Assembly: GCA_019671005.1 (NCBI GenBank)
Contig: CM033732.1
Coordinates: 42,893,392-42,957,391, forward strand
Direction of reading: 5' to 3'
DNA: 64,000 nt
DNA from: Hibiscus mutabilis
Lineage: Eukaryota > Streptophyta > Magnoliopsida > Malvales > Malvaceae
The translations under genes were made by a program, and so were the position numbers. Below the pieces are notes generated by a model, which was given only the letters and a program-made list of their open reading frames with translations, ran no database searches and was not told the DNA's origin. Of this stretch, positions 33,960 to 46,499 are shown piece after piece (within the stretch, counting starts at the first letter, position 1; each line of letters begins with the position of its first letter).

Positions 33960-34888
33960 TGGCATGATGAGGTGGACTTGGATGTTTTACATGTATCGTC
34001 TCAATTTATTAATTGCAACTGTAGATATGTGTATATGCCAGATTGGTGTCAACTTACGGCAGTATATGCAAGTCCTACGGCAGCTAAGAGGAAGTTACTC
34101 TAGGTTCCTTTGTCTCGATTAGATCTTGGGGATGATGTACCTTGGCTCTTTGGGGGCGACTTTAATGTAATTTACAATAGGATGAGAGATTGAGTGGTTT
34201 CCAGCTTACGTCGGGTGTCAGTAGGTTGTTTTCAGAGTTTATCATTGATAAAGGGCTGTTGGATGTTGGTTATATGGGAGATGACTTTACTTGGCATTGG
34301 GGATCTCTCTATCAGCGGCTTGACCGATGTTTAATGAATGAGGCTTAGAGTTAGAAGTTCCTCTAGTCACAGGTCGAACATCTTGATAGAGTGGGTTCTA
34401 ATCACTGCCCGATTCTGTTTAATGAATTGTCCATTTCGTTTTTTGGCCGCATGGCAAGAACACCCTCAGTTTTAGGAGTTCCTTGCCGGCACATAGAGTC
34501 TATCTGAGCCTTTGGAGGATAATCTTGAATCATTTCGGGTTCAGGTAGAAAAGTGGAACAATGAGGTATTAGGCCATATTGGGCAAAAAAAGAAAGAATT
34601 AATTGTCTGAATTCTTGGAATTAACTGTGCTCACCAATCTCGGTTTTTTTTTCTTCATTGATGGCGTTAGGGGAAAAATTAAAGAGCGAACTTGAGGTTG
34701 TGCGGGCAAATGAGGAAAGCTTATGGTTTCAAAAGGCTCGAACTAAATGGGTTGTTTCTGGGGATCGCAATACGCAGTTTTTTCATGCATCTACCATGGC
34801 ACCAAGGAGAGCAAATACGGTGTTGGGTTTACTGAATGATGATGGTGAATGGTGTACGGATCAAGAAGATTTAATGGATATGGCCGTA
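33960..34888 (+). pseudogene. LINE (L1-type) ORF2 fragment: endonuclease and pre-RT region
   Basis: Endonuclease text is clear despite stops and frameshifts: WHDEVDLDVLHVSSQF, LTAVYASPTAAKRK, PWLFGGDFNVI (near 34137-34170), FTWHWGSLYQRLDRCLMN, and GSNHCPIL near 34390, where active enzymes have SDH. The region before RT follows, open from 34658 (EESLWFQKARTKWVVSGDRNTQFFHASTM, DLMDMA). The enzyme would nick target DNA for target-primed reverse transcription. The frame is interrupted at 34889 by E6 and resumes at 63932. The 5' end is lost at 33960. Confidence 0.85.
34884..34888. repeat. E6 target-site duplication, left copy (CCGTA)
   Basis: Corresponds to CAGTG at 63932-63936 (3 of 5 bases). 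Removing the insert and one copy keeps the LINE reading frame, which supports the boundary. Confidence 0.55.
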
Positions 34889-35312
34889 TGTAACACCCCT
34901 TACTGGTCTCGTAGAGAATTGAGTCGGAGATGTCACCGGTAACCAATATCAAAAACTATACGGTGAAAATTGATGAAGCAATACAATAATTTATTCAAAG
35001 AATACCAATATTACGATAATTCGATAATCATTACCAGAGGATAGCCAATTAGTTAATCCATTTGCCTAAGATAACCAATAAGTAATGAATTCAATATTTA
35101 GGGACCAACTTGTAAAAGCTAGAAAATTGAGGTCCATATCATTAATTAACAATACCAATATTAAATTAAAGTCTTAATATACATACATGCCAAATTTCAC
35201 TAAGTTTTGAGGTCTACATCAAGCTCAATTAACCCTACCAATATTAAAGACTATTTTGCAAAGTTTACCAAATTAGTTTAGGCCAATAAAAAAATTACCT
35301 ACCTTGGTATCG
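34889..35312. repeat. E6 left portion
   Basis: AT-rich noncoding sequence with CCAATATT and ATTACC-type runs from the TGTAACACCCC terminus to the E4 insertion. No gene seen. Confidence 0.55.
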
Positions 35313-35317
35313 ACACT

Positions 35318-36887
35318 TGATGGGTGTCGAATCCACCAAGAAATAAATACCTGCGAACTTCTTTGGATTTGTAGTGTGGTAAGCAGGGTTGAACTCACAG
35401 AGCGTGGTAAGAGATGTAAGTTTGCTAACTAATACTAGTTTGAATAAAAAGTAAATAAGGGGGTTTTGTTTTGTATGTTACAAACGAGATAAAAAAAGTA
35501 ATAAGATTGAGGTTGTGCGAATCGTTGATGGAGCCTAGCCAAGGTTGTTCGTGGTATTTTGATCCAAGTTATTAGATCAAAGACTTCAAAGGATAATGTG
35601 TATAATTCTTCAAGTAGCTTGGTTTTTACGTTAGACGATAATCCACAAATAACCTAAAAGTTCTCTTCTTTTAATTAGTTAACAACCAAATAGTCCATAA
35701 GTTGTTTAACACTTATTATCTAGGTTACGTTCCTTAGATAGTCCACTTTAGAATGAAACCTATCAAATAGCATTAAGTGATTAAGAGACCAAACACATAT
35801 ATTTAAAAAGCGATAATCCATACAAGTTAAATATATGATTTCATACCTTCAAAAACCATAGTCCAAGTTTTTTTTCCACTTGCATCAATAATCCATGAAT
35901 TGGTTGATTGTATACGTATAATCCAACATACTCAATATAAATAAGCCCGGAAGATATGAAAATACTTATTGAATTATGAAGAATATAAAGAACAAGAAGT
36001 CTCACTAATTACTGAATTGAAAACCTTGAAACAACACTCGGCTAGAAACTAAGGGTTTAGCTACTCATAGAATAGTTGGAAGCAAGAAGGGTTTTCTAGG
36101 GTTATTCTGTTCTCCTTTCTCTTCCCCCATTGATCATATTTATAGGCAAAGAATTATCCATCAAATAGGAGAAGTAGTTACAATAAATTACAAACCCTAA
36201 TCCTACATTAAATATAATTTAATGTAAAATGAAAGTCTAATTAATGTAGGATTTCTTCTTTTCCAAGCAATCACGGCAGCATAGGATTTCTTGTGCGTGT
36301 CTGCCTCTAGTGTCCGCATAGCTTACTCGTTAGTGTCCAGCGTTCACGTAGTTCCTTCACGTTTTAGCGTTTGTATTACCAGACACGTCAATGTTTGTAA
36401 ACCAGCGTTAGTAGTTGTTGTTTACGGCTGTGATCATCATTGTATTCTATTTATCCGTGATCTTCTTGTTCGTGTTCGTCCATGTCAGCGTCCGTAGGAC
36501 TTCTACTCACATTCACCTACATCAACATATAGCTTCTGCTCGCATTCCAGTGTTCGCGTCAACGCTCGCATCTAATTACATGTCAGCGTTCGCTTATACT
36601 GGTCCGCAACTTTGCTTTTGAGTCTATCCACATAGCATTTATCGGTGCGTTTGCACTCGGATGTTTCCATCTTTGTACTAAGTTCTGGATGTTCACATCC
36701 CTCGTTCGCAGGATAATTTCCAACGTGTAAAATACGTACTAATATCATTTTTTATGCATGAAATATTCATTAGCTGCTTAAACACATGGAAAATCAAATA
36801 TGAACCAAAACAATGACTTGGAGATAGATTAGTGTGCTAAAACATAGGAAATTATATAAGAAAAATATGCAAATATACGACTTATCA
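35318..36887 (-). repeat. E4 3' LTR
   Basis: 1570 bp, element-strand start TGATAAGTCG and end CATCA. It pairs with 60119-61702 with clear divergence (substitutions and small indels). 36280-36720 is rich in GCGTTCGC-type words. Small open stretches there are not genes. Confidence 0.9.
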
Positions 36888-36930
36888 TATACCCTCACAC
36901 TTATATTTTTGCTTATCCTCAAGCAAACTG
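36888..36930 (-). promoter_or_regulatory. E4 polypurine tract with adjacent hairpin
   Basis: On the element strand TTGCTT-GAGGAT-AAGCAA (36909-36926) is followed by AAGTGTGAGGGTATA against the LTR. The purine tract is weak, perhaps mutated, but its position and the hairpin agree with E1-E3. Confidence 0.6.
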
Positions 36931-38628
36931 AAGATCCAAAACCTAGGGTCCGTTTGGTAAATAGAAAGGATAAGAGTAGTAATAAGTCAAGATTTCAATT
37001 TAGCACAAGCAAATAGTTATCCAATTAATTTCATGAAGTCAAGGATGTAAGAGAATTAAAACACACTCGCAAGGATTCACTCATTATTCGCTCCATGTGT
37101 TTAAGGGACAACAACACTCAAGTCAAAGCATGTAAAAGAGTCTTACCATAAGCTCGCAAATATATCACATCTCCACAACTGTTTGGATCGAATCATAAGA
37201 TTAAAAGGTCTTTGATAGGGTTGTAATGGGGCTTAGGACAAGCATAGCGAGAGAGACTTTTGGGCTTCTTGGAATTTGAAAAACTTTATACTTCATTTCT
37301 TGCGTACCAAGCATTCGCATTAATTTTTAGGAGAAAAAATGATACTTTGTTTGTTCACACATCTTTTCTTTTCTCTTTTCTTTCTTTTTTTTTAACAAGA
37401 TAATTTTTTTTTTATTTTTCCTTGCATTTCTTTCCTCTTATTTTCTTTTTCTTTTTGCTTTATTTTTCTTATTTTTAGGAAGGTATATAGTTTTCAAATT
37501 CGAGTTCAAATTGGGGAAATCAACAAAAAGATTTAGGCTTGTAATGTGGTTAATTTCCAAATAAAAGGCTTAAGCTCAAAAGTGGTTCTCTAAGGGTCAA
37601 ATATACTAGGGTAGGCTTTTTGGCTCAAGGTTCATACCTAAGTGCCTTAATCATCTCAAGTAATTCAATCATGTATGGTCTCAATATGTATAACAATGCA
37701 AGTTCTAGAAGAAACTAAACGTACTTGACAAACACTCAATGAAAGAAAAATATGAAGCATAAAAGTTGAATGCTTATTAAGGCTCGAGTCTCACAAAAAG
37801 GGTTTATGTTGTGTACAATTCTATCCATTCGACTATCAAATCAATTAATCAAACAAGATTTGCAAGGCTAAAAATTCATCAATTCTAGTTTACTACCCAT
37901 ATCAGTCTCAGTTTTACTTTAGGATCTTAAGTTTCAAAAATTTCAGCATGTTGGTCCAAAATAAAAATTTCATGCAAAAGTAGGTCTAAGTCCTTAATAA
38001 GCATGGAATTCTCATATTAGACCCTATATATAGCATTCGCATAATACCCCCTCCCACACACACACTTAAATCGAACATTGTTCTTAATGTTCCCTACACA
38101 TGCGAACATAAATATACAATTAAAAGTTTAAGGGAGAATAGTGCTCCCTTGTTCGCAAGGTGACTATGTAAGGTGTGGATGGTTTGGGCATGACGTCTTG
38201 TTCTGGATGCTGCAAACGATTCTCGTATAAAGAGCGAGGCTACCTCCCCCACACTTGGATTCTATCATAGTCTACGAGGGAAAGTGTGCAAACCATTGTA
38301 GTCTTATACGACATATCAGTATGCCGTACAAATAGATTACTTAGGCAAAAAGTCTAGGTGCATCTATCTGATGATGCAAATGTGAGATTGTGAACGTTTT
38401 CTTGTGAGGGCCTGGTTCGCAAAGCCTTTGTTTCTGCAAATGCTCATGTGTCTGCGGTGTAAGGCTGCATCCACGAGTGTTATCCCCTGTTTCCTAAAAC
38501 AAACAAAAACATAAAAGCTCATAAAAGAAATTAAATTATTATTAAACTGTAAATAAAATTAAAATTAAATCATGGGTTGCCTCTCATGTAGCACTTTTCT
38601 TTAACGTCTTTGGCTAGACGTGACTTCC
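36931..38628 (-). other. E4 3' UTR, no gene
   Basis: 1.7 kb of noncoding sequence with T-rich runs at 37360-37480 and scattered TTCGCA words. An internal module at 38047-38092 has GAACATT/AATGTTC arms (38073-38092) with a GGGAGGGGG run on the element strand (38047-38055). It is equivalent to module A of E1-E3. A second C-rich run (CTCCCCCACAC) lies at about 38245. Confidence 0.6.
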
Positions 38629-39250
38629 TTAGTTTGCATATTTCGGATCCATGAGCATTAGAACCTCTTTGTTCGTTTCAGAAGGACATTCATAGAATGG
38701 TTTTAACATGTGTCCGTTCACTTTAAAGGCTATGTTCGCCTCAGTATTTTGAATCTCGACCGCACCATGAGGGAACAAATTAGTAACAATGAAAGGGCCT
38801 ACCCATCTTGAGAATAATTTACTAGGGAAAAGTTGTAATCGCGAATTATAAAGCAAAACTTTTTGGCATATCGCGAACTCTTTTCTGGAAATCATTTTGT
38901 CATAGAATGCTTTGGTCCTCTCCTTGTAAATTGTTACACTTACATACGCATCGTTCTATATCTCCTCTAGCTCTTGTAATTGCAACTTTCTGTGTTCGCA
39001 TGCCTCACCAATGTCCATGTTAAACTGTTTGATAGCCCGATAAGCCTTGTGTTCTAGTTCAACCGGAAAGTGACATGGTTTGCCTTATACCATCCGGTAT
39101 GGGGATATGCCTATGGGCATTTTATAAACAGTATGATAAGCCTATAGTGTGTCGTTTAGGTGTATGCTCCAGTATCTTCACGTAGGATTTATGGTTTTTT
39201 CCAAAATGGACTTGATCTCGGGGTTAGAAACTTCGATTTGTCCATTCTTC
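38629..39250 (-). pseudogene. E4 integrase, C-terminal part
   Basis: From the E5 insertion down to 38629 the minus strand encodes the end of the catalytic core, starting with the segment that carries the last catalytic Glu (GQIEVSN), then helices and the GPY-like domain (LYNSRLQLFPSKLFSRWVGPFIVTNLF). The final 88 codons are open (38629-38895); stops lie upstream. The other half of the gene is at 57137-57570. Confidence 0.82.
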
Positions 39251-39255
39251 TGTAG
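39251..39255. repeat. E5 target-site duplication, left copy (TGTAG)
   Basis: Identical to 57132-57136. Confidence 0.92.
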
Positions 39256-42056
39256 TGTAATCACTCATTTTCACTTGTAAATATATTAATATTGCATGTA
39301 TATTTATTATATGAATGTTACTAATATAAGGTGATGTGTGCATGTATAAGCTATGTATACGTATTAGGGGTGTATGTATGTCGCGTATGTATCTAGAGTA
39401 TAAGCGTATTTGATTAATATAATGATGTTATGTTAATTATATGTATGATTATACGTACATATACTAGAATATTATATTAATTAATGATTGTATAATATAA
39501 GTATATATTTTCGTATGTATATGTATTGCTGTTATAATTATACTATTCTGTGTTAATGACAAAGTGAAAAATTAAATATATTAAACCCAAATAAATTTAC
39601 AGTCCAAGTCCAAGTCCAATTACAAGGCCCGGTTGGCCCAAATCTAAATCTTATCTAATTACAATGTGCAGGTAATTGTGGGCCGTTGGATCAAGATCTG
39701 ATCCAACGGCAACGATGCAATGGAAGTCAAAAATATCTGCCGGCGCGTGTTCCACACGTATGGACCGTTCGAGTGCCACGCGCGCGTGTGGTCCACGCGC
39801 GGTCGCTTTAACATCCCACGCGCGCGCGTAAGATCCACGCGCGTTCGACTCCTCGATTGCGGAGCTCCACGTGGCGAAATCTGAAGCCGTCTCATCAATC
39901 GAGGCTTCATCCGGCCGATCGTTCTTCAAGCCATCTCGACCGTTAGATCCGATCCGATCTAACGGAAAAAAAAACGCGTCCGTCATTTGGCGAGAATCGT
40001 CCATACCGCCACCGCGCGCCGATATTTGATCCCTTGTTCGAATATATGCCCAAGACAACAAGCAAAGTGTCAGTTCATATCTGAAAAAGAAGATGCAACT
40101 TGCAACAAACAAGGAATAATATATATGAAACGGGGCTTTTGTAACGGGGGTCGAAAGAAAAAAACGAGAGTAACAAAAAAGGGAGAACGGAGATCTTGTA
40201 ATAGAAAAAATCTGAAAGTTGTAAACATCCAAGATAATCAAAAGACAGTCCATTGGTAAATTTTGTCTCTTTTTCTTACTTATTTTCTTTACATGCATAT
40301 ACGAATTAGAACAAAAAAATAGAAACACAAAAAAGGGAGAGTAGTCTTACCGGCGTTGTTTGTGGGTCTTCCCTTCCTCAGTGATAAGCCTTTCGGCTCC
40401 TACAAGCCAGATCTGGTGAACTAAAGGGAGGAGAAGACCCTTTTATAGTTTTGTTTTGGTCTAAAAAAAAATATTTTTGGTTCGTATTTCCTAGATCTAG
40501 GGCGAATAGAGGTATATCCTCTGAATCCAACCTAGGATTCGTATTGAGGACGAAAAGGGGGTCGTTTTGGTGAATTTTGGAGGCTCGCCGGTGCCGGTTA
40601 GCGGCGGCCGACCGTCGGATTCTGGGTTTTAGAAGAACAGTCGAGAGAAAACGAAGAACACATTCTTGTGAAAAACCAGAAAATGAAACAAATGGCCAAA
40701 ATTTTGATTTCGGCCTTAAAGGGGGGCTTTTATAGTTATTATTATTTTGCTAAATAGGTAAATTACACACTTAATCCCACCGCGTTTTCAATATTTTCAT
40801 TTTTGTCTTGCCGCATGGTATAATCACAATCCCAGTCCCCCTGATATTTCAAAAGTTTACAATTTCATCCCTAAATTACACCGAATCAGTTTCTGAATGG
40901 TAAAATTACGCCCTTAACCATCCCGCGTTTTTGAATTTTTCACTTTGGGTCTGCCCCTTGGTCTAATTACAATTATGGTCCTTTTAGGTTTTGTTTGTTT
41001 CGCAATTTCATCCCTAAATTACATATTACTGTTCTTTAATTTCTGCCACTGACTTTTGTTTTTCTTTCATTTCAGTCATGTATTCTTTGTAAATACTAAT
41101 GTTCGTATTATAATCGTACATGTTGATGTATTCTATTATTTTATTTTATTTTATGTCCCTCGTATATGACTCGTATTTTGTGTTTACATATATGTGTGTT
41201 AAGATTATAATGGTCATGCGTTTTTATCCGGTTATTCATATCAAGCATGTTATGTTTTAGTTGATTCGTACATGGCGTATTTTGTATTTTATATGTGTGT
41301 GTTTCCTTGTTTTTAGGGTTACATGTTAGTGTATTTACTCTTTTTGTATGATATGTGGACCCGCATATGTTGAAATATGTTTTATTACCAGTATGCATGT
41401 CTTTTCGAAATATTTGTTCGTCTATATGTACTTATTCCTGCCTTGTTATTTTGACATATTATAGTTGTTTTATCTGTTATTTAGAATAATATGTATATAT
41501 ACATGTTTTAGTCTAGAATATCATTTATGTTAAATTAGTATTCTGGTATGTTAATATTTATTATATTTAAATATTTTACCATGTTTTACGTTTTTGCCAC
41601 TAAAATTGCATATCGAGATATAACTTGTTAATGCAGAGTCCTTTTATCCGAGCGTAAACGGGGCCAGTATCAAGCGTAGTGATAGTGGTTGGGCGTTTAT
41701 TCTCGGGTAACGGGACCCTTAAAATATATTCGCAATTATGACCGAATTTTAAAATAATCGTCACTCTAATCCGGAAAATCCAATATTAATAAAATGGTAA
41801 TTATTAAAGTACCAATTTTTTGGGCGGCGTGTGTGGGGTGCTAATCCTTCCCCATCCGTGAACCGACTCCCGAACCCGTCTTTTTGAATCTGGTTTTATG
41901 GTGTCCGCCTACCTAAGTGGCCGGTGGCGACTCCATTTTTTATGAGGTTTTTGTAAACCCCACGAGATAAATATTTTATATCCCAAAAGAATCACAAACA
42001 CTTTCAAAAATCCTCGTTTTTATTTTAGCGATAAAAAGCAAAAAGACATCGCTACA
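39256..42056 (+). repeat. E5 5' LTR
   Basis: 2801 bp, TGTAATCACTC ... ATCGCTACA. AT-rich at both ends, with a GC-rich island at about 39675-40025 containing two strong palindromes (39682-39710 and 39940-39965) and CCACGCG repeats. TATA-like TTTTATAG occurs near 40440 and 40730, but I cannot place the transcription start. Confidence 0.95.
39682..39965. promoter_or_regulatory. Paired palindromes in the E5 LTR
   Basis: GCCGTTGGATC/GATCCAACGGC (11-bp arms, 7-nt loop, 39682-39710) and CCGTTAGATC/GATCTAACGG (10-bp arms, 39940-39965). Both are kept in the 3' LTR (54737-54767 and 54996-55021), where loop bases changed but the arms stayed complementary. Confidence 0.6.
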
Positions 42057-42058
42057 GA

Positions 42059-42076
42059 TGGCGACTCCGCTGGGGA
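42059..42076 (+). promoter_or_regulatory. E5 primer binding site, tRNA-Arg type
   Basis: TGGCGACTCCGCTGGGGA, 2 nt after the LTR. Tat/Ogre elements are described as priming from tRNA-Arg. The site differs from the tRNA-Asp type of E1, E3 and E4. The tRNA identity is from family knowledge, not checked. Confidence 0.8.
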
Positions 42077-42739
42077 GATTTTTGTTTTTTCGAAAAAAAC
42101 AAATGAGAGTCAAGCTTTTAAAATAATTACCGCTTTACTAATATTGGAAATTCGGATTAAAGTGACTATTAAATTAACATTCGGTCATAATTGCGGCGTT
42201 TATTTTAATGCATTTAAAATATGGCATATAAACCCGTCTTTTTAGTGGGGGAAACGCTAATGCTTTCGTGGAGATATCGTTCTCCCGTATGGGCCTAGCA
42301 AGTACCTTCGGGGCTCGAGTACCTTATGCTTTCGTAAGGATATCGTTCTTTAAATGACGGGCATAAGCGAATGGGTCCCCGAATTGAACCTGGTTGAAAG
42401 GAGCCTATAATGGGTGATGATCGGGGGCCTTGCTACTCTTAGTAGAGGACAACAATGACAATTCGGGTACCTCCTAGAACCAAGACTGCATGTAGAGAAT
42501 ACATAGAAACCTACCCATTTAGAGCCATGCGGATAATCTTAGGTTTTAGACGGGATAAATAGGGTTGTTTTGTGTGTTTATTCTGTTTAATTTTGTCGTT
42601 TTATTTATATATTTATCAATTTTATCTGGTACTGACTTGTTTCCTTTTCGCTTTTTGTTCTTTTTCTCATACATCATTGCATTTGCATCGCATAAAGGTA
42701 CTGGATCAAGTGGTTTGCCTGATCAGAAAGTCTTTCACC
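42077..42739 (+). other. E5 5' leader
   Basis: About 660 nt without a supportable gene. A direct repeat ATGCTTTCGT-N2-GATATCGTTCT occurs near 42261 and 42329. Confidence 0.6.
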
Positions 42740-43945
42740 ATGGAAAAAAGGTGTCTTAGGAAAGAAGAGCTTAATTTGTCGGTCGGACATTGGTCGAGGT
42801 CAACCAGAAAATCCAAGGGGACGATGCGCCTAACGAACGCGTAATAGCTGGATACACCTATGTGAGTCTCCAACAGAACGACTTGTGGGATCTTCAAAGC
42901 ATTTGGGAAAGATGGGACCGAAGACTACAAGACTTATTTTGCGATAATTATGGCGACATCGCACAGCTATTATATGTTCGGATTAACCAGCCCCTACTCC
43001 GAGCTATAGTCCGATTACGGAATCCGACTTTTGTCGCTTCACCTTCAATGGGCAGGACATGATGCCTACGGAGAAGAAGAGTACACTCGCTTTACTTAAC
43101 CAGAAAAATATTCAGGAAGATTGGATCTACGCGAAACCTCCAAGGAATCAGAATTACACTGCGAAACTCAAAACCTTTGCGGGAATGAGTGACGATTGGG
43201 TTAGTGGCCTCCTTCAAATCCGAGGAGATAATACAGTCTTTGCATGGGAAAGTATTCGGGACATCATATCGACACATCCAGACGAGGCAAAGAAAATGGA
43301 CCTATTCGCTTTAGGAATATATGGCTTGGTGATCTTTCCCAGAGTACTCGGAAACATTGACATAGCCATTCTGGATTTGTTTGAGCGGGTGAAACGGAAA
43401 GCAAACCCAGTACCAGCAATCTTGGTCGAGACTTTCATTTCCTTAAATGCTAGCCGGAAACATGAAGAAGGACGTTTTCGAGGCTGCGCACAGCTATTAC
43501 AAGTATGGATTCAGAGTCACATGTGGAAGACGCCGACGAGAGTCCTGCCGGGGATATCCTTCCAAGGTTTTTCGCCTTTACGAGAATACTTAGCAAAGGA
43601 ATGGCGAGAGGATTTGAAAACAAAAATGTGGACCAGTTTCTTGAGAACATTCAAGATGAAGACATAGCATGGAGGGTCACATGGCTCGGTAAAGTTAATT
43701 ATTTTCTATCTGATTGTGGTGACTTCAACCGGGCTGATGATGTTGGGATTGCATGGAGGATCGCTTGTGCCCGCTTTTAGTATCTCGGCAATTCGGATCA
43801 CGACAGTTCATTCCCAATACCGCCGGATTAAGCCAAACTGAATTTCATTTCAAAGGGGAGTTCAAAGGAAAAATTCAGACCATCATGAGGGCACGGGATC
43901 ATTGTTACGGATCGGGGTGGAAGGAGATACCGAGCACATGACTAC
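42740..43945 (+). pseudogene. E5 ORF1, N-terminal DUF7745-like region
   Basis: Starts MEKRCLRKEEL at 42740. After a frame change near 42800 it reads LWDLQSIWERWDRRLQDLF, YGDIAQLLYVRINQPLLRAIV and, in another frame from 43059, EDWIYAKPPRNQNYTAKLKTF, ESIRDIISTHPDEAKKMDLFALGIYGLVIFP. This resembles the plant DUF7745 family, common in ORFs upstream of gag in Tat/Ogre elements. Function is unknown. Frameshifts near 42800, 43040 and 43520-43660 break it. It continues into the coiled-coil part at 44040. Confidence 0.7.
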
Positions 43946-45032
43946 CCCAGATTACGATCTTTGAGAGGCGTTTGAGGGTTAATAATGTGATTCCGAATCG
44001 ATCAAGGACCAGCGGTGTGTCTCGAAGAGCTTACAAAGGGTGGTACCGTCCGAAGCCGACATCTTAAGGAGTGAACTCGAGGAAGTTAAAAAGAAAATGG
44101 ACATCCAACAGACCCAACATGCGAGCGAGCTCTATAAAGCAAGCTTAGAAGTTGACGAGTGGGACGGGATCATTAGGCAATTGAAGAAATTGAATGCGGA
44201 TTTAAGCGACAAAAATACTCTTTATCAAAAAGATGCCCTCCTATTACAAGCAAAAATACAAAAGGCCGACCGGAGTCAGTTCATAGCTGTAGAAAGAGAA
44301 AGAATGAACGGCATCCGTTTGGTGGAAGAAGAACGAGAAATTAACAAAAGAGCGATCGAGAAAGAGATTGAAAGCCTCCGTTTGGTTATGGAGGAAGAAA
44401 AACGGTCCGCCAAGAAGGCCATTGATCAAGAGAAAGAAAGATTCAGACAAGAAATCAGCAAGGGAAAACAGGTTGTTCATCATGAGAGAGAAAATGTCGC
44501 CATATGGAAAAGAAAATCCATGAGTAGTCGAAATAGACTGTTAGAAATGCAGAAACTGTACGATGACACTACTCAAAGGTTGGAGCAAAGCCAAAGTCAA
44601 AATGATGAATTAAAAGGAAAGGTGGCGGAAGTCGAACACTCACTTCGAATGTACTGCCGCAGGAATAACTTCGATGAGCTGCAGGAAAGAGAACGAGAGG
44701 TGGGTGTGTTACAAGCACGAATTGGGTCCCTCGAAGCAATTGTAGAGGATTACAAGGAAAGAATTAATGTGTTCGAGGAAGCTGCAGCCAGAGGGGACAC
44801 CTATTGGCAGAAGAGATTACGCGACGCTGCTCGAATGGTACAGGACAGAGACCAGTACTACGCAAACCTAATGGTGAACATACAGCGAGTCGCCAGACAT
44901 GTAAATGATTTAGCTGTCGAGGCTGAGACACTCCGACCTTTTATAGCCCCGGGAATGGAAGAAGCTCCTAGGTTCCTCAAGCTGCTCAAGGCAATTGGAA
45001 AGTTAGGAGATAAAGCTAGAGTCTATCTATAG
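43946..45032 (+). pseudogene. E5 ORF1, C-terminal coiled-coil part
   Basis: A 330-codon open frame from 44040. Text upstream (about 43950-44040, FERRLRVNNVIPNRSR) belongs to the same protein in another frame, so the ATG at 44040 is not the true start. Residues 5-250 are rich in Glu, Lys, Arg, Gln and Leu with heptad spacing, predicting a long coiled coil. The C-terminal 60 residues are less charged (VNDLAVEAETLRPFI). No catalytic motif. Probably structural or assembly-related, which is inference. Confidence 0.65.
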
Positions 45033-45319
45033 GACTCTGTGTTATAATTAGATCTTTTGTACTAGGGATCTTTACTTTGTAACACGAGTTTTGTTGTAAT
45101 CAAGACCCTTTAATTCCCGTGGAAGTAATTCAAAAGGGTGATTACCAGTGAATCAGTACCTTGTCTGCATGCATTCTTCCATTTGCATCATAACATTCGC
45201 ATCATTGTACATGCATTTATTTTTTGCAACCATATTAACAATATGAATATTGTGGCATTGTATGTAGTTAACCTGCAATCATTCATCACCTATACTTTAC
45301 CCGGCTACAAAGAAAGCTC

Positions 45320-46354
45320 ATGGAAGAAAGAATAATCAGTCTAGAAAGAGGGCAAAGAGAGCTCGAGACAAGGCTTGAAGAGGCCGCAGAAGCCTTAGTG
45401 ATCAGTTGCGTGATCACAAACATCTATAGTATCTGACATAACTGCATTACTGGCAAAAAGTCTTGGAAAACGAGTAGAAGGAGAAAATGTTCAAGAACCA
45501 GAGGGTACCCCGGCTCACTACAAGGTTCAACCGACTGCACCAAACCAGGCTAGGAAGGTGTATATTGACCCTGCAGGAATATCTTCTAGCTTTCAAGTAG
45601 GGGCACCTGAGACTCAACCCTCGATCATCAAGCACTTTATAAAAAGAAGAAGTGCCGGACCTGAATATGGTCGAAAGAATCAGGAATAAGGTAGAAAAAA
45701 AGTGGGAAGAAAGATTTCGCCTTATGGAAGAAAAATTTAAAGCGTTACAATCAAATGAAGAATCAGGAAACGACGCTAGTGACCTAAGTCTGATGTCTGA
45801 TCTTGTCTTGCCACCAAAATTTAAAACACCAGAGTTCGATAAATATGATGGAACCACATGTCCTTACGCACACATAACGATGTATTGTAGAAAAATGGCG
45901 GCTTACCATAAAGATGAAAAGCTACCGATCCATTGCTTCGGGATAGTCTAACTGGGAGCGGCGTTACGTTGGTATACTCGGTTAAGCAAAGCGAATGTTA
46001 AAACATGGAAATATCTGTCTAAAGCATTTACTGAGCAATACAAACATGTAACAGACATGATCCCTAGCAGAATTATGTTAGAAAATATGGGGCGAAGTCC
46101 AATGAAAGCTCTGCGACAATATGCCCAAAGGTGGAGAAGTGGCCGCCCAAATCCAGCCACCTATCCCGGAACATGAAATCACGCCATTATTTGTCAATAC
46201 TACGAAAGGGGCACTCTTTGATCGCCTCATTAATAACACAACACAGTGTTTTGCCGACTTGATCGGGGATCGGGAGTCTCTCGAATCGGCAATTAAGAGC
46301 GCAGAATTGATGGTGGGGAAGGGTCTCGAAAATACAACAAGAGAAATGAAGTAA
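45320..46354 (+). pseudogene. E5 gag, N-terminal and capsid-like region
   Basis: MEERIISLERGQRELETRL (about 45320) starts a coiled-coil-prone N-terminus, followed by stops. From 45652 the frame is open: LPPKFKTPEFDKYDGTTCPYAHITMYCRKM, the conserved gag core. TAA at 45949-45951 is an in-frame stop, after which the same frame continues (LGAALRWYTRL, WKYLSKAFTEQYKH). A frameshift near 46115 leads to EHEITPLFVNTTKGALFDRL. Gag would assemble the particle. Confidence 0.82.
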
Positions 46355-46499
46355 ACACCACCATCACCTATACCGCCCGAAGAACTTCACAGTCTCTCAC
46401 AGCCACAAGCACTGTGGGAAAAACACAAAATTCGAATCAAAGAAATGAGAGAGTCACGAAAAAAGAGAAAGAGATGAGAACTTTCACTCCCCTACCTGT

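Noticed and set aside
36291..36621. Overlapping open frames in the E4 LTR
   Set aside because: They lie within an LTR, recur in the other LTR with different breaks (61094-61496) and show no domain.
39651..40328. 225-codon minus-strand open frame in the E5 5' LTR
   Set aside because: It is entirely LTR sequence; the 3' LTR equivalent is broken by indels, as expected for noncoding DNA.
42059..42076. tRNA gene fragment
   Set aside because: Only the 18-nt primer-complementary stretch is present; no cloverleaf around it.
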